Shown here: piece by piece, positions 22,701 through 36,671 of the stretch
Numbering within the stretch: position 1 is the first letter of the stretch
How the letters are laid out: the number at the start of each line of letters is the position of its first letter
Source: Aricia agestis
Taxonomy: Eukaryota > Arthropoda > Insecta > Lepidoptera > Lycaenidae
NCBI RefSeq assembly: GCF_905147365.1
Contig: NC_056428.1
Span: 28,550,001 to 28,614,000, forward strand
Length of the DNA: 64,000 bases
Direction of reading: 5' to 3'
Translations under genes and position numbers: made by a program
The notes under the pieces: generated by a model
Seen by the model: the letters and a program-made list of their open reading frames with translations, nothing else
Told to the model about the DNA's origin: nothing
Databases searched by the model: none

Positions 22701-25700
22701 TTAATATATAGATAATATATATACTTAAATAATGTTTTTATATTTTTTTAAATAATCAAAACAAACATCACTTCAAAGCTGCTAATGTTACATGACTTTG
22801 TTGCAGCAATATCTATTAATCTTGCCTACAACAATTATTTGCCACCGTTCATAACATTTCTAATATTAAACTAGAACAAAGCCCTTTATAAAACGTCATT
22901 GTTTCGATGTTACAAAATTAAAAAACACCGATAAGTCTTTGAAATTAAAAATCAGGATGCGAAAATTTAAAAACCGCGTTTTTGACGTTTTAATTTTCTC
23001 CGACGAGAACGTTTGTTAATTGAAAATGTTCTGGAGTTCTGTAAAATACAGTTTCCAATTTAGATCTAGTGTAGATTGAAAAGTGTTACACTATGGACGT
23101 AACAGTACAGCGTCAATTCTTGTCATTTCATCGAGAGATATATGATTGGAACGAATGAATCGATGGACAGTTGACAATGACAACTCTAATTTAATCGAGT
23201 TTTGCGATAGGTTTGGGTATACGGCCTCTTCACGTTGGCCAATGATGGACAAGCGATGCAAACGTGTAGAAGAGAATTATATTCGTTTCATTTCTTTACT
23301 GAGCGGGCTCACTTGCAATTTTTTTGCGCAATGTCACGTGTTTCGTTAGACCGTATTGCGTATTGCGTTAGACCTAGACGGTCAATAATATATTGACCGT
23401 CTAGGGTTGATGCTGGACATCGCGTGCCTTAAATCTAATTATCAAATAAACTGTTCAATAAAATTAAAGCAGAGTAGACTTAGAACTGATGTTGAAATTT
23501 TTAAATTTGACGTATTATGACGAAAATCGTCGCTAGGGTTGTTAACTTGTCACTACGAATTTAAAACTAAGACATATTCGCTGGACGTGTTCCTCTTTGG
23601 TCGTATTGTTGTTTGTGTTTTGGCACATGCGATTAAAATTGTCAGAATTTAATTTTGAAATCTTTATTTTAAATATTTAGAAATAAATTATATCAGCCAG
23701 CGCGAGGCACATTCCGTTCATAATCCTAGTGAAACCCGACGAATTTGACAGATATTGAAACCTGTCCGTTTCTTTGCAGTCGAACTACTGGTAGTTATGT
23801 CTATTGTGATTAAAACGTGATATTGCACACTACAATTGATCGTCTAGGGGCCGGTTAAGAAGTTCAATATGAGCGTAGAGCATTATAATACGCGTACGCG
23901 TCCCTTTGCAGTGACCGTTGTTCCCCAAACGGTCACTGCAAAGGGATGCGTAGTATGATGCTATAAACAAGTTACTCAACTATGACTGCCCTGGTTGGTA
24001 CCACATATCGCTGGTACCGGGTTACCACCGGACACGATGAACTGGTCCCGGCTGCACACGTTGTTGATCCTCTCGGGACCAGCGATGCTGAACCGGTCGA
24101 AGTCTAATCTGAAAAGACGTGATGACTATTTCTTTGATAACAGCGAACCTAAAATAAATATTTTAATAATAATTCATCAATTAATAATAATAATGGATGT
24201 GTATTAAATATGACGTGTACGATATAATAAAAATCTTAAAATATGTGTGTTTAAAAATATTATAAGGGGTGACTTTTAAGAGGTAAGTATAGGATTTCCA
24301 AAAAAAAAAAACAAAAAAATAAAAAAAAAATATGAAATCTTTATTGGAAATTGGAATAGATAGTACGATCAATATAATTTAACGTTTAAAGATTATTTCA
24401 CGCAAAAGCGGAGCCGGCTTTAGATGGTCCATGCGCAAGGTCCAATTTTGGCACTCTCTCTCCAACATATCGACCCGTATTTCACGAACAAATGCTTCAA
24501 TATTGGCTGCCAGTGCGTCAATCGTTGCTGGTTTATCCCTGTAGACATGAGCCTTAACAATTGAGAGCCCAATTGAGAGCCGTCTTCGGTGAACAGTTTA
24601 TCTCACGTTTTGAGGTCGTTAATTGGCCGCCAAGATCGTGTGATTTAACGCCTTTGGACTATTTCTTGTGGGGCCATGTGTGAGATGCGCTGTCACCTGT
24701 GCTTTTCAATTTAGTTCTGGAATATGTCCTCAAAGAAATGATTGCACTAGATGTAGGGCTACAACTGAATGGGAAACATAGGTTGATAGGGTATGCCGAC
24801 GACCTGGCATTACTGGGTGAAACTCCAGAGGAAGTGGCTAGCGCGATCGAAGTCTTAGAAAACGAAGCCCTTAAGGTAGGCCTAAGTATAAACCGCAAGA
24901 AAACAGAATACCTCCACATTAAACCCTATAAAAACACGCGCACAAAACGAAAAGACCTGAATGTGAGAGGGATTTCTTATAAAGGGACGGACAAATTTAA
25001 ATACTTAGGCTGCACCATTACCGACACCAACACGAGGCAGGAGGAAATAAACACCCGCATCCAAAACACCTTACGATGCAGCGCGGCACTTCATGGAGTG
25101 TTAGTGTCCAATCTCCTAAGTAGAAAAAGTAAGATCGCCATTTACAAGTCTGTAATAAGGCCAATACTTATGTACGGATGCGAGACCTGGACGCTTACAC
25201 TCGATGAAGAGAATAAATTACTGGTAGCTGAAAGAAAAATCCTCCGCAAGATCTTGGGCCCGGTGAAGACAGAAGATGGAGGAACTAGAATCCGAACCAA
25301 CGCCGAAGTTGAAGACCTCATGGCCGAGCCCAATATTATTGGCGTAACAAAAGCCCAGCGACTTCGATGGCTCGGTCACGTTGCAAGAATGGGGGAGGAT
25401 CGCGCCGCTAAAATGGCATTTCTTGGACGTCCGATTGGGCGACGACCTGTCGGCCGTCCACGGTACCGGTGGCTAGATGTCGTGGAGTCGGACCTGCGCG
25501 ATCTTCAAGTCACAGAGTGGCAAGAAACTGCGCAAGACCGCGACAAGTGGCGCAAACTCGTGTCGCAGGGCAAGATCCACTTTGGGTCGCTGAGCCATTG
25601 TAGTAAGTAAGTAAGTATTTGTACGTGCAAACAATAATGTAAAACTTTTTAAGTATTTTGAAAGCGGAAAGAACGGACAGCATATTTTAAGCGTATTTAT

Positions 25701-28700
25701 CCACATTGTGAAACATTGTGGCTAAACAATTTAGTTTCTGATCTGTGAGGTACCCTTTCCAGTAGCCCTAGCACGGCCACCAGTAGAAATACGAATGTAT
25801 GGACAAACGATCGGAACGGCACCTTTAGTTTATGTCCACAGTTTGTCTATACTTTCGAATTTCTACTGGCGGCCGTGCTAGAGCTACAGGTTTGCTACTA
25901 ATGGTTAACAAATGAATGCCACCATGTTTGACCAACTATATTATATTATGGTACAAATCCGTTACAGACATTTTGTAAAGTGTAATTTAAGATACAGTAA
26001 CGTTCCTGCCAAAGTCATCCTAACAGAGTAAAAGAACTGATCCTAGTATTCTACATGTAGCCAAATTAGGATTTTATTGCTGGTGTAATTATAATGGTTC
26101 TTTTACATCCCAAAATGTCATCCAAGTGCTACAGCTCGTAAAGTTTTATACAAGGTGTAAAAAACTAAGTGATAATACTTTAGGGCGTGTATGGGTTCCC
26201 TATATCGAGTTCGCTGTGAAACTTAGTTTTGTACAACGTGTAGATATTATGTAGGTCGTGCTTACGTAAGTTACTCAACTACGTCACTAAGCTAGATTTC
26301 CCACCCTACATTTATAATGAATTTACGTAGGATAGTTTTATAAAAGTTAGAGTTTAAACGTGCGCAATAAATTGGTAATCTGATATTTAAAACAAACCTT
26401 CATTATTTTAATGAAGTACTTATTGCGTAATTTTGTGCTTACATCAAGAATTTTTATTTTAATGAATGCTATGTATTTCCTCATATAACCACTTTAGTAC
26501 CTGGATGACCGAGCTTTGCTCGGTATAGCAAACACTCATTGACTTCGTGTTACTTAACAACGCCATCTGCTGGATTAACTTTAGCTGTTGTTGTGTCGTT
26601 AAAGCAATCTCTCTCACTCACAAAATAGTATTTTTATTCGCCAATACATGTCAGGAAGAGTCATATTTTTTAGTTTATCGATTATCGATAAAACACGAAT
26701 AGAAAATCTAAAAATAAATCCTAGCTGGATCGATTTATCGCCCCCTAAACCCCTATATACTAAATTTCATGAAAATCGTTGGAGCTGATTCCGAGATTGC
26801 AATATATATAGCCTTTTATCAACGTCGGTCGTCCATCGTAGTCGTTGTCGATGTTGTTCCATAGAAAGTTGTTTAATCATGGTGGCAATTATTTCTTTAC
26901 CATTAATAGCAAACGTGGAGAGGGTACCTCACAGATCAGAAAATACCTATATCAAAAAGGGGACAGATTTAAAAGAATATTGTACCTTATTTGGCACACG
27001 TCCGAATGAGCCTTAATAACGGTGAGATCGCATGAGCCGGACCCATCATAGGCGGAGGGGTAGCCGGCATTCACGAAGTAGGTTCCGTTCTCAGACGTAG
27101 TGCTGCCGCATGACGTCATAACTGCAAAATATAATTATTTAGAAATAATTTCAGATTTGCTTCCACGCTCTATCTATAGGGCGTGGAAGCAAATCTGAAG
27201 GGTAGGAAAAAATTAAAACACTGAATGTTGTGGGTACCTTTGGCCCAGAGGACCATCTTTGGGACATATTAATATTAATAATATTATATTTAAAAAAATA
27301 CGTGTGGCACTCGGGGCCTGCCGGGGTAAAGCTATTGCATAGCATTTTTTACCAACCTATGCAATTACAATTCACATACGTCTAGTTGCACGCACACAAA
27401 CACCGTGCCGAAGTCTGGCAGCGCCGCACCGACCGGCAAAGAGGTTAGGTTAGCTATGCAATAGCTTAAAAATCTTATAGTTAAACAGATTTTTTTATGA
27501 CATAAGGGGGCAAACGAGCAAACGGGTCACCTGATGGAAAGCAACTTCCGTCGCCCATGGACACTCGCATCATCAGAAGAGCTGCAAGTGCGTTGCCGGC
27601 TTTTTAAGAGGGAATAGGGTAATAGGGGAGGGTAGGGAAGGGAATAGGGGGATTGGGCCTCCGGTAAACTCACTCACTCGGCGAAACACAGCGCAAGCGC
27701 TGTTTCACGCCGAGCCTTCCCATTCGTGCCGAAGCATGGCTTTCCCACGTATAAAGAATACAATATTATTACCGTGTACTTTTTATATTAGCTCAAGAGA
27801 ATTAGATACAATCACAACTTAATCACTTGGACCCAAGAACGTGCCATTAAAATGCCAAGGGTATAAACGCGGTAGTTACTCTAGTAATAGTCGATTTATT
27901 GTACTTAAGGGATTTACGTCGTGCACTTGTAACCCGGTTACCCAGATCTCCTAGTATCTGTATGTGTATATAGCGCTTGTACTATACTTGGTATTATAAT
28001 ATTATAACGGCGTTAAAGTACCAATAACTCCTGACTGTATTGTACTTATTTTACAGGAGAAAGAAGAAATGATTTTTTAGGCTTTATTCACATAATTTTC
28101 CTTTAATTATAGGAATATAAGTTTAAGGGGGAGTACCTATTCTCTATAGTAAATCTTAATCGTAATTATAATATCTAATGAAATCATTACAAAAATACAT
28201 TATGTTACTTTTTGAATTACGATTTAAAGATCACGTATTCTTGTAAAGCCAATTAAGAGATATTGATCATAAAGTCGATTACCTAAAAATGTTATTTAGG
28301 AGAAATTATAGCGAACATACTACATATTTCCCCTTTTTATTTGAACAAACCTTGTAACTTGTACTTCCTCATCTGGCTAATATTTATATATATAAAACTC
28401 AAAGGTGACTGACTGATTGACATAGTGATCTATCAACGCACAGCCCAAACCACTGGACGGATCGGGCTGAAATTTGGCATGCAGGTAGATGTTATGACGT
28501 AGGCATCAGCTAAGAAAGGATTTTGATAAATTCCAACCCCAAGGGGTTCAAATAAGGGATGAAAGTTTGTATATAATAATACTTCTTAACGCGAGCGAAG
28601 CCGCGGGCAAAAGCTCGTCTAATATGCACAGAAACCAATTTTTTTTATTTCAAATTATTTTCCCGGTCCAAAAGCCTCCGTTTATGCAAAAAAAAGCAAT

Positions 28701-31700
28701 TTCAAATTGTTACATTTTACCCGTTTCATCCACTCATGTCTTCAATTACGGAAATAAAGCCTTATTTATATAAAGTGCTATACGTAACAAGTAACAGTTA
28801 TATCGCTTAGGGGCTTCATTTTGGCTTTTGGAATTCTGTTGCTCTGATATAAAGGTTTCGAGGCGACGCGGGAGTTTTAAACGCAGTAAGCCGTTCAAAC
28901 CTGCACTCGTGCGAATTTGTCGTTAATTATTAGGGTTCTGTTCCCAAAGGGTAAAAACGGAAACCCATTACTGAGACTTCGATATCCGTCTGTCTGTCTG
29001 TCTCTAGCGTATGTCGAGAGGACAAAGTACAAACGCTGGTGCTCGTAGTTAGTCAACTCTGCATGCTCTTCATCAACATCAGTTTAGCAACCTCTTAAAT
29101 TTAACTGTGTCTACTACATTTATAATGCACTGTTTAAATACATAAAGATTCATTAAAAAAAAAACATTTAAATTAAATCAAATGTAACTAAAATTAAAAC
29201 TCTTATTAAAAATATATTTTGTGAAACAGTTTTTATTATTTTATTCACACTGCGTCGCATCCCGTATCTATACGAACAGGCCCTTACACAACTTTATACA
29301 CATAATATTATGTAAACGCCCGTGGTTAATTCACAGGCTTATACACAAGCGTATTAGCTTGAAGTAGCTGTTAGTCTGCAAGGGCTTAAGCTGTAAACAT
29401 TATAGTTATTTTAAACTTAAATGCATCTGGGAACACGCTTACAGTTACCGTTAGGGTTTATAATAAGTTCTCCGTAGATTACGTCATAATGAACTATGGC
29501 CAAAGCCTGGTCGCCGAACATGTCAAAATTGTTATTGACCTATATTTACTTGTCTCTTTCATACATATACACGCGAATATAATTGACCTATTATCACACA
29601 TAGCTGTGAAAAAAGATAAATTTAGCTATCTGACAATAGCCAAATTTTACTTATTATGTGGCTGAGCTATACAATTATTGCATGTTATAAGCAATAAATA
29701 GGACATGTAGAAAAGGACGTTATATGTTTTACATTAAAGTACCATCGTATTTCTACATGATCCGCCACTTTTTATTATAAAATTCATTTGTTGAAGAGTA
29801 AACTTTATAGTATCATCATAAATTGAAACTCGATGGAAGAACGCTACATGTAGATCTATGATCCATAGACGAAAAATATATTCTGTAAGAATTCAGTGTG
29901 CAGCAGAAAGAGATAGAATATTTTTGAAGTGCTGCAGTTTACTTCAAATGTGTATGAAGTAGTATGAACTGTACGAAATGTTTTATTTTTTTATTGTAGT
30001 TCTGTCTAAATGGTTTGTTAAATTTTTTGTTTTGTTAATTAATTTAGTTTTTTTTTTACAGTTTTTAAACCTGTTCGGTGTACTCAGCCATGCGATCTGA
30101 TGATAAGGGTGGGCTTGGTGATACCTACTGTTGTAATATTTAGTATTTTTAGTGTTATATTTTCTGGTTAATTAAAAAAAAAAACCCGTCCAAGTGCGTG
30201 TCAGGCCACGCGCAATATAGCGTTTCGTAGTAGGTATCGCTAGTTTTTTTTAATTTTTGTATGGTCAATGAATGTACATTTATAACGTGTTTTACACTAC
30301 TAATAACATCATCTCAGACTTTCAAAGAATTTGAACGAAATGTTCCATCATACTTCGCTGAAACATTTTTTTAGTTGACCGACTATTACTCAATAACTTA
30401 TGAAGACTTTTTAGCCGTGATAGTTTTCCTTTTAAATTCAGCATATTTTATACTCCCGTGAATTTTTTCATGTTTCCAGAAGCAACCGTTTAGACATTCG
30501 AAAACTAATCTCTATTTGTCGTCGATCAAGCATCAACTCAGCTCCGCATCACAGTAATTTTTAAGGTGGCTTTCTGATCTTTTCCACAAGCGACCGACAA
30601 AAATTAAATATAATGCTACTTTGTATTATTCTAGGTTTTCTAGGTTTAGGTCCTAGGCAATAGATAGGTTCCATTTTGATCTACGCCATTACAAACCAGC
30701 GGGGGCTTGAATCGCTAGACATATGTCACAGTAGACAATTACACCTATATCCTAGGTCGTAAAATGGTCTGCGGTCGTGTATCACGCGTTTCCCGTAGTC
30801 CAACCTTCAGAAGCAGGAACACCGTTTGGGTTTTGGTGCGTAGTCCCGGGTGCGTCTTCCGTCCGCCCCGGGGAGTGCCACATCCCGGTGGTCCTCCCCA
30901 GGCCCCGGGGATACATAAAAATAAGAAATTGATTCATAGGCAGTTGACGGACCTACAGCATAGGTACTCCCAAACTAATAATGCGCATGGAAATCTTCGC
31001 TAATGGTCGTAATCACGAAAACACACGAAACGTAAGAGCCCAAAATAATGCACTTGCATTTTGCACCTTGTTCAAAGGAAATAATTATAAGTAAATATCA
31101 TTTAGCCGGTGGCTGTCCGCTCTCGCCAGTCCGTCAAGTGTTACAAGTTATAAGTTATAACTTATAACTAGAGATGTGCCGATCATGACTTTGGCCGACT
31201 AGACGACTAGCCGATTAGTCGGCTGCAAAGAAGCCGACTAATCGACAGACTAGTCGACAAGCCGATCATGGTTACGGAAGTTTCCGTAACGCTTTTTTAC
31301 TGCTGTTTCGCGTCGCACACTCCGCCTGCAAACGTGTCGAATCGTGATAAGTATGTTTACTTCGCGTACGTTACTTTATTTTGTTTACCTACAATTGATG
31401 GTTCTCATTAAATATTTCATGTACATGAAATTTCGATTTAATAATACATACTCAATTTGTTGTTAAAATTATATTCATAAAAATAATTTCTTTAGATACT
31501 AGCAAGTAATTTCAGAAACACTTCATTTAATTTTAAAATGTGTAACATTGTTTGAGTGTGATCTGAACACATTATACTTAAATAATAATCAAGATTTTTC
31601 TTTAATATAATTTCAGTAATATCAAAAATGTAAGAAGCCGATTAGTCGGCGCTTTTTGCTGACTATTCGCCGACTAGTCGCCGACTACAAAAGTGGCCGG

Positions 31701-34700
31701 ATAGTCGGCTTTAGCGACTAGTCGGCACATCTCTAAGAAAAAGACACGTTTATTTCTTGACATGTTGTAGCGTACATGTTACATGCTATTATAAAATGTT
31801 ATCGTGTTACACAATGTTTTATAACGTTATATAACTGCTGTGTGCATCATTATACTTACAAATGCAGCAGATACCGAATCCGTTGGCGCAGTATCCGTTG
31901 GCCGCGCCACCTCTAGCGGAACACTCTCGCGCAGTCATACAAGTGCCGTTGTCTCCCGATGCGCCCGCGCAGCCGCCGTTTGGAAACGTTATCACAGTGA
32001 ACAGAGAGAGAACTGAGAAAAACAATAAAGGAAATAACTTTGAAATAGTCCAATATCGAGTGAGTATAAAACAGTGTGGCTTTCCGACCTTTGCCGCAAG
32101 TGATCGCGCCGACAAAAATTCAAACAAAAAGACATTTTATGACCTTTTTTTGTGTTGGGGGAATGCGTTTATGTATCCCCGGGGCCTGGGGAGGACCACC
32201 GGGATGTGGCACTCCCCGGGGCGGACGGAAGACGCACCCGGGACTACGCACCAAAACCCAAACGGTGTTCCTGCTTCTGAAGGTTGGACTACGGGAAACG
32301 CGTGATACACGACCGCAGACCATTTTACGACCTAGGATATAGGTGTAATTGTCTACTGTGACATATGTCTAGCGATTCAAGCCCCCGCTGGTTTGTAATG
32401 GCGTAGATCAAAATGGAACCTATCTATTGCCTAGGACCTAAACCTAGAAAACCTAGAATAATACAAAGTAGCATTATATTTAATTTTTGTCGGTCGCTTG
32501 TGGAAAAGATCAGAAAGCCACCTTAAAAATTACTGTGATGCGGAGCTGAGTTGATGCTTGATCGACGACAAATAGAGATTAGTTTTCGAATAATTGATAT
32601 GTGTGATGTTACCATAAGTCTGACTAAACGGTCAGTCTATTAATCATGGCGGAGAGACAACGCGAAATAAAATTTAATTATTTCGTCTCAACTGTTTTTT
32701 TACTTAATATTAAGCTTCCCCAGCTATATTTTATAAAGCCTCATGACCTTTGCACATGCAAAATAGTGTATAAAGTAAAGGCAAACAATCGACGTCAATT
32801 AGTACGGAGTTGAACGTCACGTATCACGGATTTACATCTATAATGGAGGCAGTATCACGCCCTGACTCAATTTCAGCTCGACGCATGGCAATCAATTTGC
32901 ATATTGTACTGAAAATAGCCGCGTTTAACATCAGCTCTATTTTAGTACTGAGGCCACTGACGACCAAAAACATAGACCTTTAGGCCCAGTAGTCCCTAAA
33001 ATAAGCAGGTCGATGTCTGTCAGTACGAATATCGACGTTAAGGACATTAAAATAACATTCTGAATATCAGCGCGCCTTGTACAGTGGCTGTTGCCTTGAT
33101 AATAGAAAATAGGAGTAAAAACCTTTTGTTTTTAGTATTACACAAATCAAATATTATATCAAATCGTTTACGTTAGGTTACAACACATATACTACATTTT
33201 TGTTTTTTCTAGAAAGTGTGTAATTTAGCCATAAAATGATTTAATTATGAAAAACAGCGTTATAACAGTCATCTTTGAGATTTTTTTCTATCGAGCAGAA
33301 TTTTTCAAATTGTGTACTGATATACCTTTGTGTATAGGAAATTTTCTCAATTTTAAAACGGTACTTATTTTATACTTAAATAATGACATTTTCTTTACTA
33401 AAAACGTGTTTTAAAAAACCCATTTTACGTAGTTGCAACAACCACAGCGCCTTTAATATCACGGCAGTCAGTAACACAATATAAAGATAGGTATTCTATT
33501 AGGTGAACTGAGGGTGAACCTTTACTCACACTTACATTATACAGGGTGTCACAAAACTAAGTGATAATACTTTAGGTTGTGTTTATTAGTATCGAATAGT
33601 AGTATAGAAAATCAAAATCAAAGTATTTATTTCTAAATAGGTTAACAAAGTTATCACTTTTAGAATTTACTTTTAGATTTTTTTTTTAAATGAAATAAGG
33701 GGGCAAACGAGCAAACGGGTCATCTGATGGAAAGCAACTTCCGTCGCCCATGGACACTCGCAGCATTAGAAGAGCTGCAAGTGCGTTGCCGGCCTTTTAA
33801 GAGGGAATAGGGTAATAGGGGAGGGTAGGGAAGGGAAGGGAAGGGAATAGTTGAGGGTAGGGAAGGGAACAGGGTAGGGGTAAGGGGATTGGGCCTCCGG
33901 TAAACTCACTCACTCGGCGAAACACAGCGCAAGCGCTGTTTCACGCCGGTTTTCTGTGAGAACGTGGTATTTATCCGGTCGAGCCGGCCCATTCGTGCCG
34001 AAGCATGGCTCTCTCACGTATAATATACAAAAGTAAAAAAAAAAATAGAGTATTTTTTTTACTTTTGTATGGACTATTCATACTGCATATCAATGACATG
34101 TTACAAACCAACGGCATTCATTGCTATGCAGATGATAGTACAGGTGATGCTGTATATACCGGCTCCCCTAATATGTCTCAGCAAAATGTCACTGAGAGTC
34201 GAAATGAACTTGTGTCTAAGGTGGAGAATTCATTGGAGACCCCGCCAAGACACAAGTCTGCGCGTTCACCACTAAAAAGTCACCAATGGTCGTATATCCT
34301 CGTTTCGAGGGCACATCTTTAACCATCTCCCCTAGCATTGAGATTCTTGGCGTCAACATATCGAGCGAAGTCCAGTTCCGATATCATCTAGAGGGTAAAG
34401 CCAAATTAGCCTCGAAGAAGCTTGGTGTTCTTAACAGAGCGAGAAAGTACTTCAGTCCGGAACAACGCCTACAACTTTACAAGGCGCAGGTTCGGCCTCA
34501 TATGGAATATTGTTCTCATCTCTGGGCAGGGGCGCCAAAATACTAACTGCTCCCTCTGGATCGTATCCAACGAAGGACCGCCGAATTGTTGACTGCCATA
34601 GTGTTTCAAACAGCTTGGACCCCTTGGAATTACGCCGAGATGTAGCTTCACTCTGCATCCTCTATCGGTTGTATCACGGGGAGTGTTCTGAGGAATTGTT

Positions 34701-36636
34701 CGGAATCATACCACCTGCAACTTTTCGGTATCGTCCCACAAGAAAAACATACCATCCTCATCACCTTGATGAGTGGCAGTCTTCCACAGTGCGTTTTTCG
34801 CGTAACTTTCTGCCGCGCACTGTAAAACTCTGGAACGAACTGTCACCAGCAGTATTTCCGGACCTTTACGACCTGCAAACCTTTAAGGAAAGAGCGTATT
34901 CCCTCTTAAAAGGCCGGCAACGCACCTGCAGCTCTTCTGATGTTGCGAGTGTCCATGGGCGACGGTAGTTGCTTACCATCAGGTGACCCGTTTGCTCGTT
35001 TGCCCCCTTATTTAATAAAAAAAAAAATAAGGGATAGGCACTGGAAATATTCACAAAATCTTTAATCATGATTTTACTTTCATAATTTATAATAAAAGTA
35101 AAATAAAATAAATATTTTTAAATTTTTAATTCCGTACAAAAAACACAATTTTTGCTTAGTTTCGTTTGTCCGACTCGCACTTGACCGATTTTTTTTGTTG
35201 TTTGATTTTTCCGGCTTACATTTATTTATTTACTAGCTGTTGCCCGCGACTTCGTCCGCGTGGACTTCAGTTTATAGCGCGCGGTGTCAATAAAATTGGT
35301 GTCAAAAGCTTTTTAAAACCCTGGTACCCCTTAAATCAAAATACCCAAAACAGCCGTGTAGTGTGCACATAATATGATTTTTTTTTAATTAAACTTTTTT
35401 CTACCTTTTAAAGCTTATTTAGCGGTAGGTACACAACTTAGCTGCATAATGCATTACACAACTTTAGCTTTGCCCAATAGCCAATACCCATAGGCCATAA
35501 ACTATTTAGTATTTATTATTGGTAGACTGTTGTTTCTGATTTCTATGTTGGTACGTGAGTTATTTAATAACATGTATAACAATCGAAAGAATCCTAATAT
35601 TAACTCAACATGGTACCACCTCTTATGAAAATACATATGACTCTTGGCGCCATCTGTTCCAGTTTTTGGAACTAACTTAATTTGAACAAATTTACGCATA
35701 AACACCCCCTTACAACCCCTTTTTCCAGTAAGAAGTAGCCTATGTCCTTTCTCAGGCTTTAGACTATCTGTGTACAAAATTTCATTACAATCGGTTCAGT
35801 AGTTTTGGCGTGAAAGCGAGACAGACAGACAGATATACTTTCGCATTTATAATATTAGCATAAAACGTATATAACAATCGAAAGAATCTAAAATGTCAAG
35901 ATTAACATGGTACCACCTCTTATAGAAATACGCATGAGCAAGCAATAGCGCGATCTAGGGGACTCTTGGCGCCATCTATTTTGAGTTTTTGGAACTAACT
36001 TAATTTGACCAAATTTACGCATTTTCACCCCCTTACAACCCCCTTTTCCAGTTAAAAAGTAGCCTATGTCCTTTCTCAGGCTCTAGAATAACTGTGTACA
36101 AAATTTCATTGCAATCGGTTCAGTAGTTTTGGCGTGAAAGCGAGACAGACAGACAGACAGAGATACTTTCGCATTTATAATATTAGTATGGATAATATTC
36201 TAACGTATTAAAAACTATAAACAAAAACATACTAACTAATAAGTATGATTAGTTCTACGAGTATGTTACAATAAAGTAAAAAATAAAACGCCATCTGTTG
36301 AATCGTATTAGAACTAAAATGTTCATTCCATCGATATATTTCTGGATTTTTTATAATATTATACACAAAATATGTTTAAGATTTTTGAAATTTTATTTTA
36401 ATACACATCCAAGACCCAGGAACATTGAAAACTTTTTGTTCCGCCTGCGGGACTCGAACCCAGGACCCCCGGGATGAGCGCTGGCCACGCGCAATGCGAA
36501 TTCATTTTCATCGATATTTTTATGGAAATAAGATATTTTCCCACATCAAAATGTAGCCTATGTCCTTTCTCAGACTCTAGAATAACTGTATACAAAATTT
36601 CATTGCAATCGGTTCAGTAGTTTTGGCGTGAAAGCA

Positions 36637-36671
<35 letters not shown>

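Noticed and set aside
23995..24207. 70-residue plus-strand ORF
   Set aside because: Antisense shadow of CUB exon 4.
30764..31003. Pro/Arg-rich ORF MVCGRVSRVSR..., also at 32,120-32,323 on the other strand
   Set aside because: Its presence in both arms only reflects the inverted repeat; no start context, splice partner or known domain.
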